A stretch of DNA of 59,249 bases from Firmicutes bacterium HGW-Firmicutes-8 (GCA_002840165.1 PGZN01000008.1:1-59249); one strand, 5' to 3'. Shown: positions 21,048 through 33,710, numbered from the stretch's first letter. Notes: generated from the sequence alone by a model not told the origin. Translations and numbers: made by a program.

Positions 21048-21542
21048 ATGGAATTTCAGGGACGCACATGGAAATTCGGCGCAGATGTTGATACTGACGC
21101 TATTATTCCGGCTCGGTACTTAAATACTTCGGACCCGGATGAACTGGCCAGGCACTGTATGGAGGATGCTGACCCGGATTTCCCCAACAAGGTTAAAATA
21201 GGTGACATCATTGTCGCCGATAAGAATTTCGGCTGCGGCAGCTCCAGGGAGCACGCTCCTATATGCATTAAGGCCGTGGGTGTTTCCTGTGTGATTGCCA
21301 AATCCTTTGCCCGCATTTTTTACCGCAACGCCTTCAATATCGGCCTGCCGATTTTAGAGTCTCCGGAGGCGGTAGACGGTATCGACGAGGGTGATCAGAT
21401 CAAGGTTGACGTTGACAAAGGGATTATCTACAACCTGACCAAAGGAACTGATTTCAAATCAACGGCAATCCCCCCATTTATGCAGGAATTAATTGATGCC
21501 GACGGATTAATAAATTATGTGCGGGGGAGGCTCAACAAATAA
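21048..21542 (+). CDS. leuD: 3-Isopropylmalate dehydratase small subunit
   Basis: The 164-residue swivelling domain of isopropylmalate isomerase, with the active-site loop [11 protein letters not shown] near residue 62. The length matches the short LeuD partner of the 421-residue LeuC. It begins directly after the leuC stop and overlaps leuB by one base, so the three genes are translationally coupled. Confidence 0.95.
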   Translation: MEFQGRTWKFGADVDTDAIIPARYLNTSDPDELARHCMEDADPDFPNKVKIGDIIVADKNFGCGSSREHAPICIKAVGVSCVIAKSFARIFYRNAFNIGLPILESPEAVDGIDEGDQIKVDVDKGIIYNLTKGTDFKSTAIPPFMQELIDADGLINYVRGRLNK

Positions 21543-22612
21543 TGTACAAAATTGGTGTTTTACCAGGGGACGGTATTGGGGTAGAAATTGTGCCTGAAGC
21601 TGTCAAGGTTTTAAAAACTATAGGACAACGGTACGGACACTCGTTCGAGTTTACAGAAGGGCTTATCGGTGGCGCCGCCATTGATGCGGTAGGTGTTCCC
21701 CTGCCGGAGAACACCCTTAGTCTCTGCCACAGCAGTGATGCTATTTTACTGGGAGCTATCGGCGGGCCCAAATGGGATAACATCCCGACCCACCTTCGAC
21801 CCGAGGCAGGGGCTCTGCTGCCGCTTAGAAAAGCGCTGGGTTTATATGCCAACCTGCGGCCTGCTACTTTGTACGAGGCGCTCATCGATGCCTCCACCCT
21901 CAAAAGAGAGGTGATTGAGGGAATAGATATTATGGTCATCAGGGAACTGACCGGTGGACTCTATTTTGGCGAAAAGAAACGCGAAAAAACTGCCGCCGGA
22001 CAGGCTGCTGTTGATACACTGACATATACCACCGAGGAAATCGTGCGCATTGCCCGACTCGGGTTTGAAATTGCGATGAAGCGGAAAAAGGTTCTGCACT
22101 CTGTAGATAAAGCCAACGTCCTGGAAAGCTCGCGTCTGTGGCGGGAAACTGTGGTGGAATTGGCCCGGGAATACCCGGAGGTCGAACTTATTCATATGTA
22201 TGTTGATAATTGTGCGATGCAGCTCGTCCGCCGGCCCAAACAGTTTGATGTGATTGTTACGGAGAACATGTTCGGGGATATCCTGACCGACCAGGCCTCA
22301 ATGCTCACCGGTTCAATCGGTATGCTCCCATCTGCCAGCCTCGGGGGCAAAGTGGGTTTATATGAACCCAGCCATGGATCTGCACCGGACATAGCCGGGC
22401 AGAACAAGGCAAACCCCCTAGCTACTATCCTGTCGGCGGCGATGATGCTCAGATACTCTTTTAATCTAAACAATGAGGCCAAAGTCATCGAAGATGCCGT
22501 CATCAAGGTTTTGGACCTTGGATACAGGACCCCTGATATCATGCAGGACGGCGGCAAACCGGTTACTACAGCAGAAATGGGCGACCGGGTAGTGGAACAG
22601 ATCAGTGGCTAG
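21542..22612 (+). CDS. leuB: 3-Isopropylmalate dehydrogenase
   Basis: NAD-dependent oxidative decarboxylation of 3-isopropylmalate to 2-ketoisocaproate. The 356 residues include the N-terminal GDGIGVE, the substrate segment near RPATLYEAL and the nucleotide-binding [18 protein letters not shown]. The ATG overlaps the leuD TAA by one base. The TAG stop at 22610-22612 lies inside a heptanucleotide array (AGTGGCTAGTTGC), so the repeat supplies the end of the gene. Confidence 0.95.
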   Translation: MYKIGVLPGDGIGVEIVPEAVKVLKTIGQRYGHSFEFTEGLIGGAAIDAVGVPLPENTLSLCHSSDAILLGAIGGPKWDNIPTHLRPEAGALLPLRKALGLYANLRPATLYEALIDASTLKREVIEGIDIMVIRELTGGLYFGEKKREKTAAGQAAVDTLTYTTEEIVRIARLGFEIAMKRKKVLHSVDKANVLESSRLWRETVVELAREYPEVELIHMYVDNCAMQLVRRPKQFDVIVTENMFGDILTDQASMLTGSIGMLPSASLGGKVGLYEPSHGSAPDIAGQNKANPLATILSAAMMLRYSFNLNNEAKVIEDAVIKVLDLGYRTPDIMQDGGKPVTTAEMGDRVVEQISG

Positions 22613-22670
22613 TTGCTAGTTCCTAGTTGCTAGTGGTGAGTGGTGAGTGGTGAGTGGTGAGTGGAGAGTA
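22604..22670. repeat. Nine-unit heptanucleotide array at the leuB stop
   Basis: Consecutive heptads in one register: AGTGGCT, AGTTGCT, AGTTCCT, AGTTGCT, four AGTGGTG and AGTGGAG. Two sub-families abut in one array, which defines the shared form AGT(T/G)(G/C)NN. Confidence 0.8.
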
Positions 22671-23308
22671 ATCCTTCGTTCCGCATTGAGCGGAACGAGG
22701 GGCAAAGGTTGGTTTGCTCGCTTAAGCTCGCAAACCCTCGGATTATACAAAAACAGGACTTTACCACAACAAAGTGGTATACGCGCAGCAAAGCTGCAAT
22801 CAAACATTTAAACCGAAAAAAACAACCACGGATGAACACGGATGGCTCGGATGAACACGGATTTTAAGCAGGTGTCTCTAAAAACCATTATATACAAAAA
22901 CATATTTACCAACAGGTATCCCAACCCCCCCGGTCTTCTCATTAAAATGTGGACCTGGCAATCAATCCATGTCTCACTGTAAGCCGCACTTCTGTTGAGT
23001 AAAAAAGTAAACTTGAATGATCGGAGACTGTTTTTTGTTTTATTAAATTATTTATTTTTACTCCTAAATTCTCGGCATCCAAATCAGTGTCCATCCGCGC
23101 CATATCCGTGTTCATCAGTGTTATCCGTGGTTAAAAAGAATAAAACTTAATTTTTTTGGCAAACTTTCACGAAACAGTAGTACATAGAACTTGGGATTCG
23201 CGGCCGTTATTAAGGTTTTGATTGCAGCTCTGCTGCGATTGAATCTCTGTTAGCACTCACAACTGGTCACTGGCCACTGGCCGCTGGCCGCTGGCAAGGG
23301 GAGGGCGT
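22671..23308. repeat. Repeat-rich intergenic region before cimA
   Basis: No credible gene. It contains a palindrome at 22711-22736 (GGTTTGC arms), a REP-like element at 22783-22803, GGATGAACACGGAT-type units at 22829-22863 facing their complement at 23092-23132, a copy of the 3942-3970 element at about 23159-23189, another REP-like element at 23220-23243, and CACTGGC heptads at 23264-23294 just before the cimA ribosome-binding site. Confidence 0.65.
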
Positions 23309-24898
23309 ATGAAAAAAATTACCCTATATGATACCACACTCAGAGACGGGACCCAGGGTGAAGGGATTTCCCTCTCTGTAGATGACAAACTTAAAATAGC
23401 CGTAAAGCTCGATAGAATGGGTATTCACTATATTGAGGGGGGCTGGCCCGGCTCTAACCCCAAGGATATAGAATTTTTCAAGCGGATAAAAAACCACAAA
23501 ATGGAACAGGCCAGCATTGTGGCTTTTGGCAGTACCTGTAAACCGGGGCTGCAGCCTGAAGATGACGTAAATATCAAGTCCATCCTTGACTCTGATGTCC
23601 AAATCGCGGCTATATTCGGTAAAAGCTGGGACTTCCACGTTACCCATGCTCTGAAAACTAATCTGGAAGAAAACCTCCGTATTATCGGTGATTCAGTCCG
23701 TTACCTGAAATCTAAAGGGCTGCAGGTCTTCTATGATGCCGAACACTTTTTTGACGGTTACAAAAACAACCCCGAATATGCCCTTCGCACTATTCTGGCA
23801 TCCCAGGACGCCGGGGCAGATTTAATCTGCCTTTGTGACACAAATGGGGGCAGCCTGCCCCTGGAAATACAGGATATAGTAAGTTTAATGGTCCAAAAAC
23901 TGCATGTCCCTGTCGGTATACATACCCACAACGACGGTGAACTGGCAGTGGCGAACTCGATGGTCGCAGTTCAAGCCGGGGCCGTCCAGGTCCAGGGTAC
24001 CGTCAATGGTTATGGTGAAAGATGCGGGAATGCCAATCTCTGCTCTGTAATTCCTAATCTGGTATTAAAATTGGGCTGTGAGTGCCTGCCGACTGAAAAA
24101 CTTACCGGATTGACTGAGCTGTCCAGGTATGTGAGTGAACTGGCCAACCGCAGCCCGAACCCACACCAACCATATGTAGGCAACAGCGCTTTCGCCCATA
24201 AGGGTGGAATCCATGTCAGCGCTCTGCTGAAAAACCCCGAAACCTATGAGCACATTCAGCCTGAAGCGGTTGGCAACATCAGGCGGGTACTCGTTTCGGA
24301 GCTGTCCGGAATGAGCAATATTATTTATAAGGCTGAAGAACTCAAACTGGATATCGACTTAAACCATACGAACCCGGAGACGAAGGCTGTTCTTGAACAG
24401 ATCAAAGACCTGGAACACCAGGGATTTCAGTTTGAAGGAGCGGAGGCTTCTTTCGAACTGCTGCTGCGGAAGGGCTTTAACGGTTATCACGAGCCTTTTA
24501 ATCTGGAGACACTGAGAATAATCCTGGAAAAACGGGAAGATAACGATATCTATTCAGAGGCTATTATCAAACTACGGGTGGGTGGCGAAATTGTCCACAC
24601 TGCCGCTGAAGGTAACGGCCCTGTTAACGCTTTGGACAACGCTCTGCGTAAAGCCCTAACAGGTTTTTACCCGGAAATCGGGGATATGAGACTGGCGGAT
24701 TACAAGGTTCGGGTGTTAGACGGTGATACCGGGACAGGCGCCCTCGTCAGGGTGCTTATTGAAACCCATGACAAGCACGATTCCTGGGGAACCGTAGGCG
24801 TATCAGGAAACATCATAGAAGCCAGCTGGCAGGCCTTGGTTGACAGTATCGCTTACGGCCTGCTGAAAAAAAAGAAGCAGCCAAAACAGGATGGTTAA
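23309..24898 (+). CDS. cimA: (R)-citramalate synthase
   Basis: The product condenses acetyl-CoA with pyruvate to citramalate, the threonine-independent route to 2-ketobutyrate and isoleucine. The 529 residues share the LeuA fold ([21 protein letters not shown] near 210; C-terminal LeuA-type regulatory domain). The [10 protein letters not shown] variant and the [11 protein letters not shown] segment are typical of the CimA branch rather than LeuA. GGGAGGG precedes the ATG. LeuC and LeuD in the same block are the expected partners for the following isomerisation. Confidence 0.92.
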   Translation: MKKITLYDTTLRDGTQGEGISLSVDDKLKIAVKLDRMGIHYIEGGWPGSNPKDIEFFKRIKNHKMEQASIVAFGSTCKPGLQPEDDVNIKSILDSDVQIAAIFGKSWDFHVTHALKTNLEENLRIIGDSVRYLKSKGLQVFYDAEHFFDGYKNNPEYALRTILASQDAGADLICLCDTNGGSLPLEIQDIVSLMVQKLHVPVGIHTHNDGELAVANSMVAVQAGAVQVQGTVNGYGERCGNANLCSVIPNLVLKLGCECLPTEKLTGLTELSRYVSELANRSPNPHQPYVGNSAFAHKGGIHVSALLKNPETYEHIQPEAVGNIRRVLVSELSGMSNIIYKAEELKLDIDLNHTNPETKAVLEQIKDLEHQGFQFEGAEASFELLLRKGFNGYHEPFNLETLRIILEKREDNDIYSEAIIKLRVGGEIVHTAAEGNGPVNALDNALRKALTGFYPEIGDMRLADYKVRVLDGDTGTGALVRVLIETHDKHDSWGTVGVSGNIIEASWQALVDSIAYGLLKKKKQPKQDG

Positions 24899-24914
24899 GC
24901 CCTCCTGTTTTTTT
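24884..24914 (+). terminator. Intrinsic terminator overlapping the end of cimA
   Basis: Stem AAACAGGA / TCCTGTTT with an 11-base loop containing the cimA stop, followed by a run of T. Confidence 0.75.
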
Positions 24915-25550
24915 ATTGTGAAGAGCCAGCTAATTCGTGGGCAAATGGTTTGTAGCTAATTCAAGACAACGGGATGATGAAAAGGAATTATAATCCACGA
25001 AGAGACCGACAAACCCCCAATTTATCACTCGATTAAATATCCTAAAATCGGGCAAAAAACCTAAAAATCAGGGTTTAATAGTAGTTTCGGCAGGAATATT
25101 AGTTCTCCCAAGCCCTTAAACCATACCACTTGGAATCATATTTAACCATTAGGCGGCACAAAAGTGCTGTTCACGGCTAAATAATAGTATATTCTAAGGA
25201 GTTATATTAGAATAAAACTAACAAATGAGACCGTCTAGAATTCTATACATACGTAGGCTTAATGCGCTGGAGAGATATGGTTAAATGAGCCTCTGGGGAC
25301 AGACCATGTGTCTCGTTTTATTCCATAGGGCTTGTTTTAATATATATCATAAATGACTCCTGCAGTCCGTAAACTTCTTTAGTCGGTTTAGTTGTCTTGT
25401 ACGGAAAACCTGACCGGGGAAAGGCCTAGAGTCAATTTTTTTTAGAAGGGGGGCGTTGAGCAAATTCCTTAGGGCTAGCTAGTATTTTTTTAAAAGGTTT
25501 ATCCTGAATAATCAAAAAAATCTGAAATGAAAAGGGGAGAAAAATAACCA
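24915..25550. other. Intergenic region upstream of the first acs gene
   Basis: About 640 nt without a credible gene. A small inverted repeat ATTCTAA / TTAGAAT lies at 25191-25213. No ACCGTTC element of the kind upstream of the other acs genes is present. AAGGGGAG at 25531-25538 serves the next gene. No known riboswitch was recognised. Confidence 0.4.
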
Positions 25551-27599
25551 ATGAGTGACGTAAAAGATAAAGCTGAAGTAACTGAAACGTCGGAAGCGGA
25601 AATAGCGGTCCATTGGGCAGAAGAGGAACTCGTTTATCCATCTGCACAGTTTATTGCCCAGGCAAATGTGACCGATCCAGCAGTCTATGATCGTTTTAGC
25701 CTGGAAAATTTCCCGAACTGCTTCAAGGAGTATGCCGACCTTTTGTCCTGGGACGAGTATTGGCATACAATGCTTGACACCAGCGACGCCCCCTGCTTCA
25801 AGTGGTTTGTTGGAGGAAAGATTAATGCAAGTTACAACTGCATTGACAGGCATCTGGCCAAGAACAAAAACAAAACAGCTATTCACTTCGTATCAGAGGT
25901 TGAGTCTGAAAAGGTGGAGCATGTTACTTACCAGGAACTTTATGTAAGAGTAAATGAGTTTGCCGCTATCCTGAGGGACGAATGCGGCCTGAAGGCCGGC
26001 GACAGGGTAACCCTTCACATGCCGATGGTGGCTGAACTTCCGATTACCATGCTTGCATGTGCACGGCTTGGTATCATCCACTCCCAGGTTTTCGGCGGTT
26101 TCTCCGGCCAGGCCTGTGCAGACAGAATCGTTGACTCCGGCAGCGAGTATCTGATTACAATGGACGCTTATTACAGAAGCGGCCAGCTTATCGACCACAA
26201 GGAAAAGGCTGATACTGCTCTAGCTCAAGCAGCCAAAGAAGGCCAGAATGTTAAGAAGGTTCTCGTATGGCAGCGTTATCCCGGCAAATATTCCGCCGCA
26301 ACACCAATGGTTGAAGGCCGTGATTTCTTTGTCAATGACCTGCTGAAAAAATATTACGGAGTAAGGGTTGCTCCGGTCTCAATGCCGGCAGAAGCTGTTC
26401 TCTTCCTGATGTATACCAGCGGTACGACCGGAAAACCCAAAGGCGCACAGCACAGCACAGGCGGCTATCTGGCGTATGTAACCGGAACATCCAAATATAT
26501 CCAGGACATTCATCCTGAAGATGTATACTGGTGTATGGCTGATATCGGCTGGATCACCGGTCATTCATATATCGTATATGGCCCGCTGGCATTATGCGCA
26601 TCCACTGTTATTTATGAAGGGGTTCCCACTTATCCGGATGCAGGCAGGCCTTGGAGGATTGCCCAGGATTTGGATGTAAACATCTTCCATACTGCGCCTA
26701 CAGCTATCCGGGCCCTGAGAAAGATTGGCCCTGATGAGCCGGCGAAGTACACTTATCACTTCAAACATATGACCACTGTCGGTGAGCCGATTGAGCCTGT
26801 AGTGTGGAAGTGGTATTATGAATTTGTCGGCAAAAAGGAAGCGATAATTGTTGACACCTGGTGGCAGACAGAAAACGGCGGTTTCCTTTGCAGCACAATA
26901 CCGGCAATTAAACCAATGAAACCGGGCAGCGCAGGCCCAGGCGTACCGGGTATTCACCCAATCGTTTATGATAATGATGGTGTTGTTGTCCCTAGTGGCT
27001 CTGGAAAAGCAGGGAATATCTGTATTCAGAACCCATGGCCCGGTATGTTCCAGTCCATCTGGGGCGACCGCGATCGTTTCGTCAAAACTTATTTTGAAAG
27101 ATATTGTAAAGATCCAAAAAGCACGAGGTGGCAGGATTGGCCGTACCTGACCGGTGATGCTGCAGTTGTGGGCGCCGATGGATATGTTCGTATCCTTGGT
27201 AGGATTGATGATGTTATCAACGTTTCCGGCCACAGGCTTGGCACCAAGGAACTTGAATCCGCAGCTTTGACCGTTCCAGAGGTAGCAGAAGCAGCCGTTG
27301 TTCCGGTGAAACATGAAATCAAAGGCGTTGAGCCGGATATGTATATTGCTTTAAAACCTGGAATGGTAGCATCCCCAGAACTCGCCAAGAAAATTTCCAT
27401 GGCTATTGTCACAGAGATCGGCGCAATTGCCAGACCCAAAAGTGTCTGGATTGTTCCCGACATGCCTAAGACCCGTTCAGGGAAGATCATGCGCCGTGTT
27501 CTTGGCGCCATTTCTAACGGCACAGATATAGGTGATGTTATGACCCTGGCAAATCCGGAGATTGTTGAAGCTATCCAAAAGATGGTTCAGGGAAAGTAA
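25551..27599 (+). CDS. acs: AMP-forming acetyl-CoA synthetase (divergent paralog)
   Basis: ANL-superfamily enzyme that activates a short carboxylate with ATP and CoA. In its 682 residues, the P-loop-like [11 protein letters not shown] lies near 285, [10 protein letters not shown] near 442 and the lysine-bearing [10 protein letters not shown] near 642. The Trp in WWQTE is the residue that keeps the acyl pocket small in acetyl-CoA synthetases, so acetate or propionate is likely. It is longer and clearly more divergent than the two acs genes at 29225 and 33980, mainly in the N-terminal 40 residues. The substrate is not certain. Confidence 0.88.
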   Translation: MSDVKDKAEVTETSEAEIAVHWAEEELVYPSAQFIAQANVTDPAVYDRFSLENFPNCFKEYADLLSWDEYWHTMLDTSDAPCFKWFVGGKINASYNCIDRHLAKNKNKTAIHFVSEVESEKVEHVTYQELYVRVNEFAAILRDECGLKAGDRVTLHMPMVAELPITMLACARLGIIHSQVFGGFSGQACADRIVDSGSEYLITMDAYYRSGQLIDHKEKADTALAQAAKEGQNVKKVLVWQRYPGKYSAATPMVEGRDFFVNDLLKKYYGVRVAPVSMPAEAVLFLMYTSGTTGKPKGAQHSTGGYLAYVTGTSKYIQDIHPEDVYWCMADIGWITGHSYIVYGPLALCASTVIYEGVPTYPDAGRPWRIAQDLDVNIFHTAPTAIRALRKIGPDEPAKYTYHFKHMTTVGEPIEPVVWKWYYEFVGKKEAIIVDTWWQTENGGFLCSTIPAIKPMKPGSAGPGVPGIHPIVYDNDGVVVPSGSGKAGNICIQNPWPGMFQSIWGDRDRFVKTYFERYCKDPKSTRWQDWPYLTGDAAVVGADGYVRILGRIDDVINVSGHRLGTKELESAALTVPEVAEAAVVPVKHEIKGVEPDMYIALKPGMVASPELAKKISMAIVTEIGAIARPKSVWIVPDMPKTRSGKIMRRVLGAISNGTDIGDVMTLANPEIVEAIQKMVQGK

Positions 27600-27622
27600 C
27601 GACCAGTTCCAACTACCAACTG

Positions 27623-28081
27623 GTAGGGGGCAGCGTCGGCAGAGATAAGGTTGGTTCTTATCAGATTACTGGGCGTGTCGATGACGTCATCAACGTATCC
27701 GGGCACTGTCTCGGCACCGTTGAAATCGAGAGCGCTCTGGTTGAGTACAAGGAAGTTGCTGAAGCTGCTGTAGTCGGGAAGAAGCACGACGTGAAGGGTG
27801 AAGCCCCGGTTGCTTTTGTTATCCTGAAGGATGGCTTTGAAGGCAGCCCAGAGCTTGTTGACAAGCTGAAGAAGCATGTCGGCGTGAAGATTGGTCCTAT
27901 TGCCCGTCCGGAAGACATTATCTTCACGGCAGCCCTGCCCAAGACCCGTTCCGGCAAGATTATGCGACGTCTCCTCAGAGACATCGCCGAAGGCCGCGCT
28001 CTCGGTGACGTAACCACCCTGGCCGATCCTGAAGCGATGCAGGAAATTGCCGGCAAATACGGAAAAGACGAAGACCATTAA
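27623..28081 (+). pseudogene. 3' remnant of an acetyl-CoA synthetase gene
   Basis: An open frame encodes only the C-terminal domain of an Acs: [14 protein letters not shown] through [12 protein letters not shown] to the stop, nearly identical to the end of the gene at 29225. The N-terminal 500 or so residues are absent. One conserved residue is altered (SGHCLGT instead of SGHRLGT). Even the 3' flank (AACTGCATAAGTA) is shared with the gene at 29225. No start codon or ribosome-binding site serves the whole fragment. It probably remains from recombination between tandem acs copies. Confidence 0.88.
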
Positions 28082-28115
28082 GCTTGGAATAACTGCATAA
28101 GTAATTGTAAAATTA

Positions 28116-28147
28116 GAGAGGCTGCCTAAAAAGCAGCCTCTCTTCTC
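28116..28147 (+). terminator. Intrinsic terminator after the acs remnant
   Basis: Ten-base stem GAGAGGCTGC / GCAGCCTCTC with a seven-base loop and a T-rich tail. Confidence 0.8.
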
Positions 28148-28174
28148 TTGCTGGATTAAAAAACGTTGTCTGCC

Positions 28175-28528
28175 CTAACTGTTAAGGCTGTTGTCAAACT
28201 TCCCTTTTATCGTGAATGCGGCCCAGTCTGCAAAAGAGATGCCGGAGTTAGCAAAAAAGTCTATTTCTTTAGCTTGTTCCTCATCCAAGTCTTTGAAGAA
28301 ATCATTTACTTCTGTCAAAGCGATATTGAACACTTTTTCCTCGATGATTCCATACAGGAATAACAAAACTTTTAATGTATTGGTTTCATGCTCTAAGTTT
28401 TTAATCCGCCTGAATAATTCAATGAACATAAGCCGAATGTCGTCTGCATGGAGTTCTTGTTCGGGATTGCTTAACATTGCCCAGATCTTTTTATCAGCCA
28501 GCATTTCCCATGGTTCATTAATATTCAC
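28175..28528 (-). CDS. Hypothetical acidic helical protein
   Basis: Unrecognised 117-residue protein, acidic and predicted mostly helical (NLEHETNTLKVLLFLYGIIEEK). The GTG start has AAAGGCGG at proper spacing on the - strand. It lies alone between the acs remnant and a large heptad array. An open frame on the opposite strand (28191-28574) has no ribosome-binding site and a less protein-like composition, so the - strand was chosen. Confidence 0.6.
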   Translation of the reverse strand: MNINEPWEMLADKKIWAMLSNPEQELHADDIRLMFIELFRRIKNLEHETNTLKVLLFLYGIIEEKVFNIALTEVNDFFKDLDEEQAKEIDFFANSGISFADWAAFTIKGKFDNSLNS

Positions 28529-28558
28529 CCATGATCCGCCTTTCTCTTCCCGGTCACT

Positions 28559-28684
28559 AACAGTTGACAGTTGACAGTTGACAGTTGACAGTTGACAGTT
28601 GACAGTTGACAGCTAACAACTAACAACTAACAACTAACAACTGACAACTAACAACTGACAACTGACAACTGACAACTGACAACT
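28559..28684. repeat. Long head-to-head heptanucleotide array
   Basis: About seven CAGTTGA units (28561-28612) run straight into about ten AACTAAC/AACTGAC units (28613-28684). The halves are complementary at six of seven positions per unit, so the whole block can fold into one long imperfect hairpin. Confidence 0.8.
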
Positions 28685-28798
28685 AATTTAAGGTTAACCC
28701 GAACAAAAAGGATTTATGCAATTTGACATGGCCAAACAGATAAATTTCCTGGGCAGTCCAAAAAGTTAGACATTGGGGCTGCCCTTTACGTTTAGCAT

Positions 28799-28876
28799 CC
28801 AACCGTTCACCGACAAATATCGACCGTTCGCCAAAAAACTGGAGACAATTGGGGGTAAAAAGCTTTAAAATATAAT
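28799..28876 (+). promoter_or_regulatory. Tandem ACCGTTC operator and promoter of second acs
   Basis: ACCGTTC occurs at 28802-28808 and 28823-28829, exactly 21 bp apart. GAGACA starts 13 bp after the second copy (28842-28847), and TAAAAT follows after 18 nt. The same arrangement with identical spacing is seen before the third acs gene (33748-33817). It probably marks binding of a dimeric regulator on one face of the helix next to the -35 box. Confidence 0.65.
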
Positions 28877-29224
28877 TTGGGGACAAGAAACGGTCAGGTT
28901 TCTAGACAGCTCCGCTAAAACGATTGTATTGATATCTGTACTAAACGAGGCGCGTTCTGTTTTTTATTCCGGCTTAACGGTTCAACATCTGCATTTATTC
29001 ATCCTTTAGCCCTGGGTGACTTCATACAGGTAACTGAACTGTTGGGCAGGATTAAAAAACAGCGTTTAATCTTGACGCAAGAACGAACCTGTTCGGGTTG
29101 TGTTAGACTATTAAAAAAAGGGGTGATTCTAAAGATACGGTAATAAAGCATTCAAAAAGGATTTTTGTGATTGATTGTATTGATTGTGCTACAAATTTGA
29201 AGTATTAAGGGGGATAAATTTATT
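28877..29224. other. Long leader of the second acs gene
   Basis: About 350 nt between the predicted promoter and the start codon. A short hairpin (CGAAC / GTTCG) lies near 29084-29098. No known riboswitch was recognised and no gene can be supported. Confidence 0.4.
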
Positions 29225-31141
<1,917 letters not shown>

Positions 31142-31179
31142 TAAAAATCTTAGAAGAACTGCATAAGTAGTTATAAAAA

Positions 31180-31214
31180 CCAAGAGGGTGTCTCAAATGA
31201 GGCGCCCTCTTTTG
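31180..31214 (+). terminator. Intrinsic terminator after the second acs
   Basis: Imperfect stem AAGAGGGTG / GCGCCCTCTT followed by TTT, 40 nt after the stop. Confidence 0.65.
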
Positions 31215-31337
31215 GTGTCAAATATACATGAAGGAGTAAGCAGGTATACTCTACTTTTTTGCAGGATTTATTTGCTGTTTCGCGAATTTTAGTAATAATA
31301 CCTCAAAAAGGATAGATTGCCAAATGGAGGTGTCCTG

Positions 31338-32405
31338 TTGAGAGCAATCAGCATTGAAAAAGCCAAACCAGGTATGATTGTTGGCAAAAACATATACAAC
31401 GCGAACGGTTCTGTGCTGCTGTCCCAGAAAGCCATTTTAACCGAAAGATATATCGATAGGTTGAAATCGCTGGGGATTATGGCCTTATACATAACAAGTG
31501 AGTATTGTGACAATTTGGTTTTTGAGGACGTAATCTCAGAGAAAACCCGCAATGAAACAATGGCTATTACAAGAAAGTCGCTGAAGGCTCTAAAATCTTC
31601 CGAAAAGCTACATGTCAGGAAGGTTACTGATATCATCGACAGGATAATCGATGAAATCATCGGCAGCAAGGATCTCCTGTCATCTTTGATAGATATAAGG
31701 GCGTTGAATGATTATCTGTTTTCACACAGCGTAAATGTGGCGGTCTTATCCCTCATGACCGGTTTGCATCTCGGAATCCAGCAGCAAAAGTTAAGATACC
31801 TGGGGATGGGCAGCCTGTTTCACGATATGGGGAAAATCGCGTTTGATAACTTATATAAAAACCAGGACGAGTTCATCGAGTTTGAGGAGCAGGTAAAGAA
31901 GCATACCGAGTATGGGTTCGAAATGCTGCGTAAAACTGAGGGAGTCAGCCTACTGGTGGCTCACATCGCGTTTCAGCATCATGAGCATTTCGATGGCAGC
32001 GGCTATCCGCGAGGGTTGGCCGGTGAAGAGATTTCTCTGCTTGCCCGGGTAGTGGCGGTTGCCAGTTCCTATGACAACCTAACCTCAGATACGCCTGCCA
32101 AGCCAAGAATACTGCCCCAGCACGCCACAGAATACCTGACAGTCAAAAGCGGGACTGTTTTTGACCCGGAAGTTGTTAAGGCTTTTATTAGTAATATTGC
32201 GTTATTCCCTATTGGAACATTGGTTTTATTAAATAGCGGGGAACGCGGTATTGTAATTAAGTCTCACAAGGAATTTCCTACCAGACCGCTCGTTAAAGTT
32301 GTTAAGGATCATCTGGGGCAGCGCGTTAATCCCCCTTTCGACATCGATTTAATGAAAAGTCCTACCTCTTTTTTGGAGAGGGTCTTGGAAGAAGAAGAAA
32401 TTTAA
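31338..32405 (+). CDS. HD-GYP domain phosphodiesterase
   Basis: Predicted cyclic-di-GMP phosphodiesterase of 355 residues. An N-terminal regulatory segment of about 120 residues (DUF3391-like in position; RAISIEKAKPGMIVGKNIYN) precedes an HD-GYP domain with HDMGK near 164 and the extended HHEHFDGSGYPRGL near 219. No transmembrane helix is visible. The start is TTG at 31338 after GGAGGTG; the frame extends upstream without a better site. The next gene, a GAF-phosphatase, starts 17 nt downstream, so the two form an operon. Confidence 0.9.
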   Translation: MRAISIEKAKPGMIVGKNIYNANGSVLLSQKAILTERYIDRLKSLGIMALYITSEYCDNLVFEDVISEKTRNETMAITRKSLKALKSSEKLHVRKVTDIIDRIIDEIIGSKDLLSSLIDIRALNDYLFSHSVNVAVLSLMTGLHLGIQQQKLRYLGMGSLFHDMGKIAFDNLYKNQDEFIEFEEQVKKHTEYGFEMLRKTEGVSLLVAHIAFQHHEHFDGSGYPRGLAGEEISLLARVVAVASSYDNLTSDTPAKPRILPQHATEYLTVKSGTVFDPEVVKAFISNIALFPIGTLVLLNSGERGIVIKSHKEFPTRPLVKVVKDHLGQRVNPPFDIDLMKSPTSFLERVLEEEEI

Positions 32406-32421
32406 GTGGGGAGGTAAGCCG

Positions 32422-33630
32422 GTGGATAAGTTTGAGCCTCAAGAGTATAAAGCGCTATATAATATCAGCCTGCTGATGGCCGATCACATAAGCGATGAAA
32501 CCTTTGAACAGGTTGCCACAACAATCGTGACCCAAATGGACCTTCTGGGCTGCAGCATCTGGAAGAAAAAACAGGGTTTTAAAGGGATCATGAGATTAGG
32601 GTACTACGAGGTCGGTTCCGATGGTTCACTCCCCAATATTGATTACCAGGTAGCCGAACAGGTTATTAATACAGGGCAGCCGTGGTCAAAAAACTGGTTT
32701 GAAGAAACAGGCAGTCTTACCGGTGGAAAAGGTGTTAACGGTATGGCATTCCCTCTTGGGGAAGGGACAGAGCCTATTGGAGCATTGTGCCTCTGGTTTT
32801 CCAAAGACCAGAACAGCGAGGTCTCCAGAATATTGGCTAAAGAGCTGGCTGCTCAAGTTTCACGGGGTGTGGCTCAGGTTCTGCAGGTAAACGAGCAGCA
32901 GGAACAGCCTGTTCAAATAGGGGAGGTCCAGGTTCTTACCCTAAATCGAAGTTCCAATTTACCCAGGCTGGAAGGGATAAGCCTCGCTGCCAGGTCGGTT
33001 TCCCGCAGGCAGGAACGGGCAGATTTTTATGATTTTTTGCCATCTGACCAGAGCAGGCTTGTTTTTATTCTTGGGGATACAATGAACCAGGGGATTGCCT
33101 CTTCAATTGTGCAGTTTACGACCAGGATGGTTTTTCGGGCTGTAGCGCGCAGGCAGATGGGACCTGGCAAGATTTTGTCACGGATAAATGAAGTCTTGTG
33201 CCCCGAATTGGGCAACCAAGGTATGATTATTGGGATGACATGCGGTATTTATAACCCGCAAACCGGACTTTTCCATTTAGCCAATGCGGGGTACAATGAC
33301 CCGGTAATATTCTCGGGTAGAGACTGCACATTCAAAAAACCCAAGGAGGCCGGCCCATTTCTCGGCTTAACTGATAATATGGCATATGACAGTCACTCGC
33401 TCAAATTAAATAATGGTGATATTGTGGTGTTTTACAGTGACGGGTTGTTGGAAGCCATGAATGACAGCGGGGAATTGTATGGGAGGGCACGCCTGAATGC
33501 CACTATAGATAAGTACCGCCTGTATGACGCTCCGAGCCTGCTGGACTTTCTGTTTCTTGATATCGGGAATTTCTTAGGCGGCAGGCGGCAGCTCGACGAT
33601 ATTACCTTGATTGTCATAAAGGTGGGTTAA
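32422..33630 (+). CDS. GAF domain-containing SpoIIE-type PP2C phosphatase
   Basis: The 402-residue protein has an N-terminal GAF-like sensor (about 10-155) and a C-terminal PPM/SpoIIE phosphatase domain (about 185-400). Visible metal-site features are FYDFLPSDQSRLVFILGDTM, the FYSDGLLEAMN block, and the C-terminal DDITLIVIK. Proteins of this type usually dephosphorylate anti-sigma-factor antagonists in partner-switching pathways. The target is unknown because no STAS or RsbW-like gene is nearby. The GTG start follows GGGAGGT. It is co-transcribed with the HD-GYP gene. Confidence 0.88.
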   Translation: MDKFEPQEYKALYNISLLMADHISDETFEQVATTIVTQMDLLGCSIWKKKQGFKGIMRLGYYEVGSDGSLPNIDYQVAEQVINTGQPWSKNWFEETGSLTGGKGVNGMAFPLGEGTEPIGALCLWFSKDQNSEVSRILAKELAAQVSRGVAQVLQVNEQQEQPVQIGEVQVLTLNRSSNLPRLEGISLAARSVSRRQERADFYDFLPSDQSRLVFILGDTMNQGIASSIVQFTTRMVFRAVARRQMGPGKILSRINEVLCPELGNQGMIIGMTCGIYNPQTGLFHLANAGYNDPVIFSGRDCTFKKPKEAGPFLGLTDNMAYDSHSLKLNNGDIVVFYSDGLLEAMNDSGELYGRARLNATIDKYRLYDAPSLLDFLFLDIGNFLGGRRQLDDITLIVIKVG

Positions 33631-33665
33631 CTAATTACAGAACTTAATAACGTAAAAGCTTCCCC

Positions 33666-33710
33666 GGGGCTGTCCTAAAAGTAGACTTTAGGGCCGCCCC
33701 TTCCTTTTTA
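33666..33710 (+). terminator. Intrinsic terminator after the phosphatase gene
   Basis: Imperfect 14-base stem GGGGCTGTCCTAAA / TTTAGGGCCGCCCC followed by TTCCTTTTT. A related, weaker hairpin lies at the matching place before the second acs promoter (about 28751-28785). Confidence 0.8.

Noticed and set aside
27791-28081. Separate small protein starting at GTG 27791
   Set aside because: The homology to Acs begins about 165 nt earlier in the same frame, so this is an internal codon of a truncated acs copy.
28191-28574. 127-residue + strand frame opposite the hypothetical gene at 28175-28528
   Set aside because: No ribosome-binding site and it ends in the repeat array; the - strand frame has a proper start and better composition.
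28559-28684. Possible CRISPR array in the regular repeats
   Set aside because: The unit is only 7 nt and contiguous, with no spacers and no cas genes nearby; it is a heptad microsatellite-like array.
28683-28886. 67-residue - strand frame upstream of the second acs
   Set aside because: It covers the terminator-like hairpin and the tandem ACCGTTC operator; noncoding regulatory DNA is the better reading.
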